Origin: Chryseobacterium sp. Leaf405
GTDB taxonomy: Bacteria > Bacteroidota > Bacteroidia > Flavobacteriales > Weeksellaceae
Assembly: GCF_001425355.1 (NCBI RefSeq)
Contig: NZ_LMQN01000016.1
Coordinates: 124,001-188,000 of the forward strand
DNA length: 64,000 bases
Reading direction: 5' to 3'
The notes beneath the pieces were generated by a model. It was not told the origin of the DNA and searched no databases. It saw only the letters and a list, made by a program, of their open reading frames with translations. Within the stretch, counting starts at the first letter, position 1. Each line of letters begins with the position of its first letter. Shown in pieces: positions 9,240-17,245 of this stretch. The translations under genes and the position numbers were made by a program.

Positions 9240-9847
9240 AATTATTCATAACCGGAATCGGAACTGAAGTTGGAAAAACAGTTTGTTCGGCTATTTTAAC
9301 GAAATTTTTTAATGCAGATTACTGGAAACCCGTTCAGTCGGGAGATTTACATTTTTCAGATCGTATGAAAATCAAAGATTGGGTTGGTGAAAATGTAGTC
9401 TGTCATTCTGAAACCTATTGTTTTGAATTAGCCGCTTCTCCACATCAGTCTGCTTTTGAAGAAAATGTTTTAATTGATTTAAACACATTTAAGCTTCCTC
9501 AAACTCAAAATAATTTAATCATAGAAGGAGCAGGAGGGTTGATGGTTCCACTAAATGATAAAGATTTTATGATTGATTTAATTGAACAATTAAACATTCC
9601 TGTGGCTTTGGTTGTCCGAAATTATCTAGGCTGTATCAATCACACTTTATTATCAATTTTAGCTTTAAACCAAAAGAAAATAAAACTACAATACTTAATT
9701 CTTAATGGAAATTTTCCATACGATACGGAAAGAATCATTTGTAAAAATATTCCATTTGAAACCAAAATTATTAGAATTCCTGATATTGAAAATATAACAA
9801 TGGAAAATATAGAAAATGTTGTTAAAAAATTAAAAGAAATAAAATAA
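9236..9847 (+). CDS. bioD: Dethiobiotin synthetase
   Basis: A 203-residue P-loop ATPase that closes the ureido ring of dethiobiotin from DAPA (7,8-diaminononanoate), CO2 and ATP. The N-terminal loop [11 protein letters not shown] carries K14-T15, followed by the KPVQSG substrate-binding motif and the [10 protein letters not shown] motif typical of BioD. The start overlaps the bioF stop (ATGA) and the stop shares one base with the bioB start (TAATG), so the operon is tightly packed. The protein is somewhat shorter than E. coli BioD (225). Confidence 0.95.
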   Translation: MKLFITGIGTEVGKTVCSAILTKFFNADYWKPVQSGDLHFSDRMKIKDWVGENVVCHSETYCFELAASPHQSAFEENVLIDLNTFKLPQTQNNLIIEGAGGLMVPLNDKDFMIDLIEQLNIPVALVVRNYLGCINHTLLSILALNQKKIKLQYLILNGNFPYDTERIICKNIPFETKIIRIPDIENITMENIENVVKKLKEIK

Positions 9848-10863
9848 TGAATAAAAAAAATCAACTCAGAAATAATTGGACAAAGGAAGAGATTGAGGAA
9901 ATTTATAATCTTCCGCTTCTTGAATTAATATATAAAGCTGCAACTGTTCACCGTGAATGGCATAATCCTGACGAAGTTCAGATGTCTACTTTACTGTCAA
10001 TAAAAACCGGCGGCTGCCCCGAAGATTGTTCGTATTGCGGACAGGCGGCGCGTTATCATACCAATATCAAAGTTCAGGCTTTACTGCCAACCGAGGAAGT
10101 AATTAAACATGCGCAAAAAGCAAAAGACAATGGTTCTTCAAGATTCTGCATGGCCGCTGCGTGGAGGGAAGTCCGTAACAATCGTGATTTCGACCGTGTA
10201 ATTGATATGGTCAAAGGCGTGAATAACCTTGGAATGGAAGTTTGCTGTACATTGGGAATGCTGACTGAGGAACAGGCAATTCGTCTTCAGGAAGCGGGTT
10301 TGTACGCTTACAACCACAATTTGGATACCTCGGAACAATATTACGAAGAAATTATATCAACAAGAACTTTTGATAACAGAATTAATACCATCAATAATGT
10401 AAGAAATGCTGGAATCACAGTGTGTTCAGGCGGAATTATTGGTCTTGGGGAAACTCATGGAGACAGAATTTCTATGCTTTTAACCCTATCAACGATGCCA
10501 AAACATCCCGAATCGGTTCCTATCAATGCCTTGGCAAGAGTTGCGGGAACTCCGCTTGAGGATAACGAGAAAACAAATACCTGGGAAATGGTGAGAATGA
10601 TTGCAACGGCTAGGATTATCATGCCTTCATCGATGGTTCGTCTGAGTGCGGGAAGAATTGAAATGAGTGAATTTGAGCAAGCTTGGTGCTTTATGGCCGG
10701 AGCCAATTCAATCTTTACAGGAGAAAGAGAAACTCTTTTAGTGACGCCAAATCCTGGAGTTTCTGAAGATATGCAATTGTTGAAGACTTTAGGATTAAAA
10801 CCAATGAAAAATAGAACTGAAAAATTAATGAATCAGTTTGAAAATTGGAGTGCTAACGTTTAG
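9847..10863 (+). CDS. bioB: Biotin synthase
   Basis: A 338-residue radical SAM enzyme that inserts sulfur into dethiobiotin. The CxxxCxxC cluster motif is C57-C61-C64 ([12 protein letters not shown]), followed by the conserved AAAWRE, YNHNLDT and SGGIIGLGE stretches. An Arg in the MVRLSAGR stretch would bind the auxiliary [2Fe-2S] cluster. Length and motif order match the family fully. It sits directly between bioD and bioA. Confidence 0.97.
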   Translation: MNKKNQLRNNWTKEEIEEIYNLPLLELIYKAATVHREWHNPDEVQMSTLLSIKTGGCPEDCSYCGQAARYHTNIKVQALLPTEEVIKHAQKAKDNGSSRFCMAAAWREVRNNRDFDRVIDMVKGVNNLGMEVCCTLGMLTEEQAIRLQEAGLYAYNHNLDTSEQYYEEIISTRTFDNRINTINNVRNAGITVCSGGIIGLGETHGDRISMLLTLSTMPKHPESVPINALARVAGTPLEDNEKTNTWEMVRMIATARIIMPSSMVRLSAGRIEMSEFEQAWCFMAGANSIFTGERETLLVTPNPGVSEDMQLLKTLGLKPMKNRTEKLMNQFENWSANV

Positions 10864-10873
10864 TTTTTTAATT

Positions 10874-12145
10874 ATGAATTTACAACAGCGTGACAGAGCG
10901 GTCAATTGGCATCCTTATACCCAAATGAAAACGGCTGGAGATGCAATTCCGATTGTAAGGGGCAAAGGAATTTATCTTTTTGACGATGTGGGAAACAAAT
11001 ATCTCGATGCAGTTTCTTCGTGGTGGGTAACGATTCACGGTCATGCGCATCCTTATATTGCCCAACGGGTTTTTGAGCAGTTAAATACGTTAGAACAGGT
11101 TATTTTTGCGGGATTTACACATGAACCTGCCATTCAGCTTTCTGAAAATCTTTTAAAACTTTTGCCCGAAAATCAAGAGAAGGTTTTTTATTCGGATAAT
11201 GGCTCTACAGCGGTGGAAGTTTCTTTGAAAATGTGTATTCAATATTGGTCTAATCAGGAGAAAGAGAAAAAGAAAATCCTTGCATTTAAAAATGCATATC
11301 ACGGAGATACCTTCGGAGCGATGTCTGTGAGTGGGAGGAGTGTATGGACAAAACCTTTCGGAGAAATGCTTTTTGAAGTGATCTTTATTGATACGCCAAC
11401 TTCTGAAAATCTGGAAAGTTTAAAATCAATTATTAAAGATCATTCGGCAGAAATAGCTTGCTTTATATATGAGCCATTGGTTCAGGGCGCAGCAGGAATG
11501 TTGATGCACGAGCCTGAAGATTTGTCTGAATTAATGAAATTTTGCCGAGAACAGAATATTTTACTGATTCAGGATGAAGTTTTTACGGGTTTTGGAAGAA
11601 CAGGAAAACTGTTTGCCGCCAATTATCTTACAGAAAAACCGGATATCATGTGTTTTTCAAAAGGTTTGACAGGCGGAACAATGCCGATGGGAATTACCAC
11701 TTCTTCTAATGAAATCTTCAGTGCATTTTTGTCTGATGATAAATATAAAACGCTATTTCACGGGCATTCTTTTACAGCAAATCCATTAGCCTGTACGGCA
11801 GCTTTGGCAAGTATGGAACTTTTGCTAAAAGAGGAAACTTTACATCAAATTGATTTAATCAACGAAAAACATTCACAATTTGCTGATATGTTAAAAAAAG
11901 ATGCTTTGGTTGAAAATGTTCGTCAGATCGGGACAATTTTAGCATTTGATTTTAAAACTGAAAATGGAACTTCTTATTTTAATAATATTGGAAAGCTTCT
12001 GTATGAAGAATTTCTGAAGAGAGGAATTATCATGCGACCTTTGGGAAATGTAATGTATCTCGTTCCGCCTTATTGCATTACCTCTGAGGAATTAGATTTT
12101 ATTTATCAGAATATTGTGGAAGTTTTGAGTAAGTTTAAAATTTAG
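10874..12145 (+). CDS. bioA: Adenosylmethionine-8-amino-7-oxononanoate aminotransferase
   Basis: This class III aminotransferase converts KAPA to DAPA using S-adenosylmethionine as amino donor. I start it at ATG 10874 (MNLQQRDRAVNWHPYTQM), giving 423 residues. The in-frame ATG at 10838 lies inside bioB and would add 12 hydrophobic residues not expected in the family. HPYTQM near the N-terminus and the SSWWVTIHGH stretch are BioA hallmarks. QDEVFTGFGRTG and the PLP lysine K263 (FSKGLTGG) are visible. It is the last gene of the operon. Confidence 0.95.
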   Translation: MNLQQRDRAVNWHPYTQMKTAGDAIPIVRGKGIYLFDDVGNKYLDAVSSWWVTIHGHAHPYIAQRVFEQLNTLEQVIFAGFTHEPAIQLSENLLKLLPENQEKVFYSDNGSTAVEVSLKMCIQYWSNQEKEKKKILAFKNAYHGDTFGAMSVSGRSVWTKPFGEMLFEVIFIDTPTSENLESLKSIIKDHSAEIACFIYEPLVQGAAGMLMHEPEDLSELMKFCREQNILLIQDEVFTGFGRTGKLFAANYLTEKPDIMCFSKGLTGGTMPMGITTSSNEIFSAFLSDDKYKTLFHGHSFTANPLACTAALASMELLLKEETLHQIDLINEKHSQFADMLKKDALVENVRQIGTILAFDFKTENGTSYFNNIGKLLYEEFLKRGIIMRPLGNVMYLVPPYCITSEELDFIYQNIVEVLSKFKI

Positions 12146-12201
12146 TTTTTAAAATATTAATAGTAAAACTTAATTTAGCAAAAATCGTATACATTGAAAA
12201 T

Positions 12202-12750
12202 ATGCAATTAGAAACAGAAAGATTATTACTCAGAGATATTACTATTGACGATAAACAGGCGATTTTCGATTATCGGTCAGATGTGGAAACCAATAAATTT
12301 CAAAGCTGGATTCCTGAAACACTGGAAGATGTTGAAAGTTTTATTCAGAGAAATAATAAAGAATTTAATCAACCCGAAAGTTGGTATCAGGTTTTGATTA
12401 CCAATAGACAAACGAAAGCCGTAATTGGAGATATCGGAATTCATTTTTTCGGAATTGAAAATCTTCAGGTTGAATTAGGGATTACGCTAAACAAGAATTT
12501 TCACGGGAAAGGTTTTGCTTCAGAAGCTTTAAATCGTGTTGTCGATTTCTTATTTAATGATTTGAAGAAGCATAGAATCATGACTTCCATTGATCCCGAT
12601 AATGTTGACTCTATGAATTTAATGGAAAGAATTGGTTTCCGGAAAGAAGGACATTTCGTAAAAAGTTTATTCTGGAAAAACAATTGGGTAGATGATGTAA
12701 TTTATGCATTGCTTCAGGAAGATTGGGTTAAAAATAAACGCTTTATGTAA
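12202..12750 (+). CDS. GNAT family N-acetyltransferase (RimJ/RimL-like)
   Basis: A 182-residue acetyltransferase starting METERLLLRD-like (MQLETERLLLRDI), the usual opening of the RimJ/RimL branch. The acetyl-CoA pyrophosphate loop is NFHGKGFAS, followed by the NVDSMNLMERIGFR stretch typical of motif B. The substrate is unknown; relatives modify ribosomal proteins or small amines. It stands 56 bases after bioA and ends inside its own terminator stem. Confidence 0.85.
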   Translation: MQLETERLLLRDITIDDKQAIFDYRSDVETNKFQSWIPETLEDVESFIQRNNKEFNQPESWYQVLITNRQTKAVIGDIGIHFFGIENLQVELGITLNKNFHGKGFASEALNRVVDFLFNDLKKHRIMTSIDPDNVDSMNLMERIGFRKEGHFVKSLFWKNNWVDDVIYALLQEDWVKNKRFM

Positions 12751-12770
12751 AGCGTTTATTTTTTTTAAAT
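12735..12770 (+). terminator. Rho-independent terminator of the acetyltransferase gene
   Basis: A perfect 10-base stem (aaacgcttta / taaagcgttt) with a two-base loop is followed by a T run. The left arm and loop lie inside the last codons of the gene and its stop. Confidence 0.8.
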
Positions 12771-12861
12771 TTTCAGTAAAACAGAAGATTAAAGAAAAAA
12801 TATTTTCGATAGCGGTATTTTTCTTGGCGTATTTTTTGGATTTCGGATAATAAATAATTTT

Positions 12862-13569
12862 ATGTTATCCATATTTCTATTAAAATTAGACTGGAAAGAA
12901 TTATTAATGGGGCAGGAAGAATGGTCTTTTATTCTGGAAATCATTCTTCGTACCATTATTATGTTTTTTACGATTATTATAGGACTCAGAATATTGGGGA
13001 AAAGGGGAGTGAAACAGCTTTCTTTATTCGAACTGGTCGTAATTATCGGCTTGGGTTCTGCCGCCGGTGATCCTATGTTTAACAAAGATGTGGGAATCGT
13101 TTCTTCGATTATCGTTTTTATGGTAATCATTCTTTTATACACAATCGTTACTTATTGTATTGGGCAAAGTAAAAAGTTCGAAAAATTAGTGGAAGGCAAA
13201 TCGATTTGTCTGATAGAAAACGGAGAATTTTCTATAGAGAATTTTAAAAAAGAAAATCTGGGGAGTGATGAATTTTTCGCTGAATTGAGATTGAAAGGAA
13301 TTTCGCAGTTAGGTCAGATTGAACAAGCAATTGAAGAAATCTCAGGCGAGATAAGTGTCTTCTTTTATGAAGATGAAAAAGTAAAATATGGATTGTCCAT
13401 CATGCCGGGATCTTTGGAAAATCCATTTAAAAATATTAGCAAAGAAGGATTTTACGCCTGTACGTTTTGTGGTCATACTGAAAAAAAGGAATTAGGAATT
13501 ACTGATTTTTGTCCGAAATGCGGAAAAAATGAATGGGTACCAGCGAGTAATAAAAAGAGAGTAACATAA
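12862..13569 (+). CDS. DUF421 (YetF-like) membrane protein with C-terminal zinc ribbon
   Basis: A 235-residue protein with three N-terminal membrane segments (about residues 22-48, 54-70 and 78-98) and the GLRILGKRGVKQLS stretch typical of DUF421/YetF proteins, then a soluble alpha/beta domain. The last 40 residues carry two CxxC pairs (CTFCGH and CPKCGK) forming a probable zinc ribbon. YetF-type proteins are membrane proteins of uncertain role linked to envelope stress. The ATG at 12907 (MGQEEW) is an alternative start. The zinc ribbon is an unusual addition. Confidence 0.8.
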   Translation: MLSIFLLKLDWKELLMGQEEWSFILEIILRTIIMFFTIIIGLRILGKRGVKQLSLFELVVIIGLGSAAGDPMFNKDVGIVSSIIVFMVIILLYTIVTYCIGQSKKFEKLVEGKSICLIENGEFSIENFKKENLGSDEFFAELRLKGISQLGQIEQAIEEISGEISVFFYEDEKVKYGLSIMPGSLENPFKNISKEGFYACTFCGHTEKKELGITDFCPKCGKNEWVPASNKKRVT

Positions 13570-13598
13570 AAAAAAGGCTCCCGAAGGAGCCTAAAAAA
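13569..13598 (-). terminator. Terminator of the small membrane ORF
   Basis: The stem aggctcc / ggagcct with a CGAA loop has its T run on the minus strand (the A run at 13568-13575 of the plus strand). It therefore terminates leftward transcription from the small ORF at 13700-13864. The plus side has only A residues after the stem, so DUF421 transcription would be served poorly. Confidence 0.7.
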
Positions 13599-13699
13599 AC
13601 ACAAATGATGAAAAAAAATTATTTCGAGCTACAAATATACTGATTATCTCAGTAAAATATTGTAGATGATATTAATTTTATATTGTTTTAGTCAAATTT

Positions 13700-13864
13700 T
13701 TATCCTGCATTTACTTCCTGTGATGAGGTAAAAATACCTAACGCCAGTAACGTCAAAACACCAACTGCAAAATATCGTATTACTACATTTCCAATATTCT
13801 TGGAAACTTCGACTGTTCCTGATTTTCTTTTACATAAAGAAACCGGATTAATATCTGTTTTCAT
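13700..13864 (-). CDS. Small single-span membrane protein (54 aa)
   Basis: This short frame encodes 54 residues: a polar, basic N-terminus (MKTDINPVSLCKRKSG), one hydrophobic stretch of about 17 residues (YFAVGVLTLLALGIF) and a short polar tail ending in VNAG. I do not recognise it. Support for a real gene is a clean ATG, codon use like the neighbours, and a strong minus-strand terminator about 105 bases beyond its stop with no other gene to serve. The product would sit in the inner membrane. Confidence 0.5.
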   Translation of the reverse strand: MKTDINPVSLCKRKSGTVEVSKNIGNVVIRYFAVGVLTLLALGIFTSSQEVNAG

Positions 13865-14028
13865 CTCTAAAATGAAACAATTTTCAGACCATTTTTTTCA
13901 TTTTCCGTTTAATTTTATGATAAATTATAGGATATCAGACTTTCGTTTTTTATAAATTATAAATTAAATTATTCATAACAATTTCAATATTATGATCTTA
14001 ATCATAAATGTAATTCATAAATACTATT

Positions 14029-14112
14029 TAGATTTGATAATATTAAAGGCAATAATCCATATTAGCTTTACGTTTTTGAAAACAATGTCCCTCATTTTTG
14101 AGGGATTTTTCA
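14029..14112 (+). other. Promoter-like and terminator-like pair without an ORF
   Basis: TAGATTTG (14029-14036) matches the Bacteroidetes -7 element, and about 50 bases further on a stem (tccctc / gaggga, loop attttt) is followed by TTTTT. No open frame lies between. This could be a small RNA of about 70 bases, but there is no TTG at -33, so the promoter is weakly supported. The rest of 13865-14150 shows nothing else. Confidence 0.3.
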
Positions 14113-14151
14113 TTGATAAGAATGTTTGAATTTGTAGATATTATTTAATAA

Positions 14152-14183
14152 AAGATCCCCTTCTGAAAATCAGAAGAGGATCA
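14152..14183 (-). terminator. Terminator of the ferritin-like/fasciclin gene group
   Basis: The arms gatcc-cttctga / tcagaag-ggatc pair around a short loop, with one mismatch, and are followed on the minus strand by TTTT. It lies 24 bases beyond the stop of the last gene. Confidence 0.65.
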
Positions 14184-14206
14184 CAACTAAAAATTAAGAA
14201 ATTATC

Positions 14207-15019
14207 TTAGACAATAAACAAATTAGCTATCGTCTCAGCTTCACTTCCTGTTAAGATTTCATCGTAAGCTGCAGATCCTGCTGCTGCCCCGAATGCATTT
14301 CCTGTATTAAATCCTGCCTGGTTTAGATTGCCTTCACCGTTATAAACAGGGTTGGTTGCAGCAGGCATATTTCCGCCATCTGCCAATTCTATCCAGCCTT
14401 TATTGGCTCTCATTCTTCTTACCTGAGAAGCGTGTCTTGCTTCTACAGAGTGTATTTGTAACGCTGCCTGCAAAACAGCTTTATTAGACATTACATTACC
14501 CGCCTGACCTTTATAAGCTCTTACTCCTGTATCTTCAAAAGCCTGAGAAAGAGTCAAAAATTGATTGTAATCAGAGAATGGTGCAAAATTTCCTCCAGCG
14601 GTAAAGTCAAAAGTAGGTTTTGCTCCCGGAGCAACGCCTAAAGATGTTAATGTAGCTTTTAAAAAGGCAACATGTGCAGTTTCATGTTTTGAAATCTGCA
14701 TAAACACTGCTTTATCTGAATTAGGAATTAATCCCGCAGTAGTAAGTCCTTTTGTATAATATTCATCTTCCAGATACTCGAGAACCAATGCCAATTGCAG
14801 TGCATCTGTTAAAGCACTTTTAAAATAAGTTCCTGAAACAGTCTTATCAGTGGTTTCTGCTTTTGCAGTAGACATCATTGTTCCTAGTCCTAACGGTATT
14901 GCAGCAACTGCGGCTTTTTTACCGAATGAAGAAATATTGGTAAGCGTTTCTAATCTTGACGTTTCTGTAGTAAAGAATTTATCATCAGAAAGTTTATCTA
15001 GTAATTTAAGAATGTTCAT
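14207..15019 (-). CDS. Exported ferritin-like domain protein
   Basis: A 270-residue protein. After an N-terminal region with a hydrophobic stretch (about 35-53, ending AKAET) it has a ferritin-like four-helix domain with the metal pattern E...E (LEYLEDEYY), ExxH (ETAHV), ED (AFEDTG) and ExxH (EARHA). It belongs with the ferritin-like proteins of Bacteroidetes that resemble desiccation-related proteins; the function is not established. It starts 24 bases after the stop of a paralogous ferritin-like gene, so the two probably act together in the periplasm or envelope. Confidence 0.8.
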   Translation of the reverse strand: MNILKLLDKLSDDKFFTTETSRLETLTNISSFGKKAAVAAIPLGLGTMMSTAKAETTDKTVSGTYFKSALTDALQLALVLEYLEDEYYTKGLTTAGLIPNSDKAVFMQISKHETAHVAFLKATLTSLGVAPGAKPTFDFTAGGNFAPFSDYNQFLTLSQAFEDTGVRAYKGQAGNVMSNKAVLQAALQIHSVEARHASQVRRMRANKGWIELADGGNMPAATNPVYNGEGNLNQAGFNTGNAFGAAAGSAAYDEILTGSEAETIANLFIV

Positions 15020-15043
15020 AATGTAATTTTTTGAAGTGAATAA

Positions 15044-15751
15044 TTAACCGATTCCCTGTTCTTTCCAAGTGAAAGGTGTTTTAAAAAATCCTCCGGCTGC
15101 TGTTACGACGTCTTTAGGCTCTTTGGCAAGATCTAATCCGTTTGCGTTAATCACATCATCTCCGGAAAAAGCTGCTGTTCCCGGATTGATTAAATTTCTG
15201 ATAGCTGAAGCATGTCTTGCCTCTACAGAAACAATTTTGCCGGCAATTACCAGATAATCAGGATTGGTAATGTATTTCCCAGCTCCGTTATACGCTGCAA
15301 CACCTGTATCTTCTAAAGCTTTTGCCGTAGCAAGAACAGAATTTCTATCGTTAAAATTCACATTTGGATATTGAAATTCTAAGGTTGGTAACACATTAGA
15401 AGTAGCTCCGCTGATGGCCGCTTTAAAGAAATCACGGTGAATAACTTCATGATGATAAAGATCTGTGAAAAGTTCTTTCTCTGCAGTTGAAATTCCCGAA
15501 TAGAAGTTATTAACTACTTTAGTATAAAAATCGGCTTCCAATTGTTCTAATGCATAAGCATAGTTCAAAACTCCGACATCGCCCATCCCAAGGTCAAAAA
15601 CCTTATTGTCTACGAATTCAAAGTTATCGTCATCACAACCAACCAGTGTAAGTCCGGCCATTGCCAAACCGATACCGCCCAGTTTCAAAAAATTTCTTCT
15701 GCTTGTATCCAGAGTTGCTCCCTGGTTAGAAACATTAATTTTGTTTTTCAT
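15044..15751 (-). CDS. Ferritin-like protein with Tat/lipoprotein-type signal
   Basis: A 235-residue paralogue of the downstream gene. The N-terminus has a twin-arginine motif (SRRNFLKLGG) and a lipobox-like end (LTLVGC), so export by Tat with lipid anchoring is likely. The ferritin-like metal pattern recurs: LEQLEADFY, HHEVIHRDF, ALEDTGVAAY and EARHASAIR. Tat export would allow the protein to be folded with its metal before export. It lies between the fasciclin gene and the second ferritin-like gene. Confidence 0.82.
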   Translation of the reverse strand: MKNKINVSNQGATLDTSRRNFLKLGGIGLAMAGLTLVGCDDDNFEFVDNKVFDLGMGDVGVLNYAYALEQLEADFYTKVVNNFYSGISTAEKELFTDLYHHEVIHRDFFKAAISGATSNVLPTLEFQYPNVNFNDRNSVLATAKALEDTGVAAYNGAGKYITNPDYLVIAGKIVSVEARHASAIRNLINPGTAAFSGDDVINANGLDLAKEPKDVVTAAGGFFKTPFTWKEQGIG

Positions 15752-15830
15752 AATATTATTTTTAATGTTTGGGTTATGTTAAGAGAAAAAGAACAGCATA
15801 AAGATTATGCTGTTCAAAAACTAATAAACC

Positions 15831-16400
15831 TTACGGCATCAAAACCGTATCGATTACATGAATCACACCATTCGACTGATTTACATCAGCTATTGTTACT
15901 TTTGCGTCGTTGCCTTTCGCATCTCTTACGTATAGATCTTTTCCTTTTGTCCAGAAAGTTAATTGCTCACCTTCCACAGTTTTCATCATTGCTTTTCCGC
16001 CATTTGCTTTTACAGCCGCCCAAACATCTTTAGAACTGAATTTTCCGGGAAGAACGTGATAGGTTAAAATCTTAGTTAGCATAGCCTTGTTTTCAGGTTT
16101 TACCAGATTTTCTACTGTTCCTTTAGGAAGTTTTGCAAATGCAGCGTCTGTAGGAGCAAAAACAGTGAAAGGTCCTTTACCTTCTAATGTTTCTACCAAA
16201 CCTGCTGCTTTTACTGCTGCTACCAAAGTTTTGTGATCTTTAGAATTTACAGCATTCTCAATTATATTTTTAGAAGGGTACATGGCAGCACCGCCAACCA
16301 TTACTGTTTTTTCTTTCATACTTTGTGCTGTTACCGTTCCGCTGAAAGCAAATGATAAAGCAACCATTCCTAACATTGTGATTTTTGATCTTGTATTCAT
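15831..16400 (-). CDS. Fasciclin domain protein, secreted
   Basis: A 189-residue protein with a signal peptide (MNTRSKITMLGMVALSFAF..TVTAQ) and one fasciclin (FAS1) domain: the FTVFAPTDAAFAKLP motif near residue 91, TYHVLPGKF near 125-133 and NGVIHVIDTVLMP at the C-terminus. FAS1 domains are adhesion or surface modules. The gene leads a minus-strand group with two ferritin-like genes and diverges from an ECF sigma factor, which suggests control by that sigma factor. Confidence 0.92.
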   Translation of the reverse strand: MNTRSKITMLGMVALSFAFSGTVTAQSMKEKTVMVGGAAMYPSKNIIENAVNSKDHKTLVAAVKAAGLVETLEGKGPFTVFAPTDAAFAKLPKGTVENLVKPENKAMLTKILTYHVLPGKFSSKDVWAAVKANGGKAMMKTVEGEQLTFWTKGKDLYVRDAKGNDAKVTIADVNQSNGVIHVIDTVLMP

Positions 16401-16648
16401 TTTTTTGATTTTTTAGTTATTGAATTATTTGATGTTGTTCTTAAACTCATTTACGAACTTGGTTTTCATTTAGATTTAAAATTTTGAATATTTTTTATAA
16501 GTCGTTTAAAATCAGAGTCTTAATTTTTAATATTTTCAATAAAATCTTTTATTGAATTCAAAAAATGTTGAAAAACGAATTAGTTCTTGAACATTATATA
16601 CCAAAAACTGTTATTTAATTAATATTTAAAATATCAGCTGAGATTATT

Positions 16649-16677
16649 TTGATATCTGTTTTATTTTATTATATTTG
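16649..16677 (+). promoter_or_regulatory. Vegetative-type promoter overlapping the sigma gene start
   Basis: TTG (16649-16651), 18 bases, then TATATTTG (16670-16677) is a good Bacteroidetes promoter. The last three bases of the -7 element are the TTG codon taken as the start of the sigma gene, so either the element is fortuitous or translation begins further in. Confidence 0.4.
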
Positions 16678-17244
16678 AAAAGAAAAACATTCGTTATTAA
16701 AACAAATTATTCGGAAGAGCAACTTATCGTTTTATTGAAAGAGAAAAACGAAACCGGTTTTCATCATTTGTATGATAACTATTCCGGTGCACTGTATGGT
16801 GTAATTATTCGAATCGTTCAGTCAAAAGAATATACGGAAGAAATTATTCAGGATGTTTTTGTTAAAATTTGGAATTCTATCCAACAATATGATTCATCAA
16901 AAGGTAGATTTTATACCTGGATGATCAATATCGCCAGAAATACAGCAATCGATTATTTGAAATCTAAAAGTTTCCAAAACGAATTAAAAAACCAACCGCT
17001 TCCAGATTTCGTATATAACACTACAGAACTTTCAACGACCAATAATTCATCAGATTATATAGGATTTAATAATGTGCTTGAAAGTCTGGAGGCAGACAAG
17101 CAGGAACTTATTAATCTTGCTTATTATCAGGGATATACTCAAAATGAAATATCCGATAAACTGAAGATACCGCTTGGAACGGTGAAAACGAAGATGCGGA
17201 ATGCGTTAATGAAATTAAAGGATTTATTAAAAGATTATCAATAA
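16675..17244 (+). CDS. ECF-type RNA polymerase sigma factor
   Basis: A 189-residue sigma-70 family protein of the extracytoplasmic-function type. Region 2 includes FHHLYDNYSGALYG, EEIIQDVFVKIW and GRFYTWMINIARNTAIDY. Region 4 has the helix-turn-helix GYTQNEISDKLKIPLGTVKTKM near residues 155-176. The only early in-frame start is TTG at 16675; the next ATG is inside region 2. It is followed two bases later by its probable anti-sigma gene. Targets are unknown, but the divergent fasciclin/ferritin-like group is the natural candidate. Confidence 0.9.
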   Translation: MKRKTFVIKTNYSEEQLIVLLKEKNETGFHHLYDNYSGALYGVIIRIVQSKEYTEEIIQDVFVKIWNSIQQYDSSKGRFYTWMINIARNTAIDYLKSKSFQNELKNQPLPDFVYNTTELSTTNNSSDYIGFNNVLESLEADKQELINLAYYQGYTQNEISDKLKIPLGTVKTKMRNALMKLKDLLKDYQ

Positions 17245-17245
17245 A

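Noticed and set aside
10838..10873. Longer bioA start at ATG 10838
   Set aside because: It lies within bioB and adds hydrophobic residues that the family lacks; the start MNLQQRDRAVNWHPYTQM at 10874 fits better.
13590..14200. tRNA or CRISPR-like elements in the gap
   Set aside because: No cloverleaf, no repeats with regular spacing; only the small ORF and the two hairpins described.
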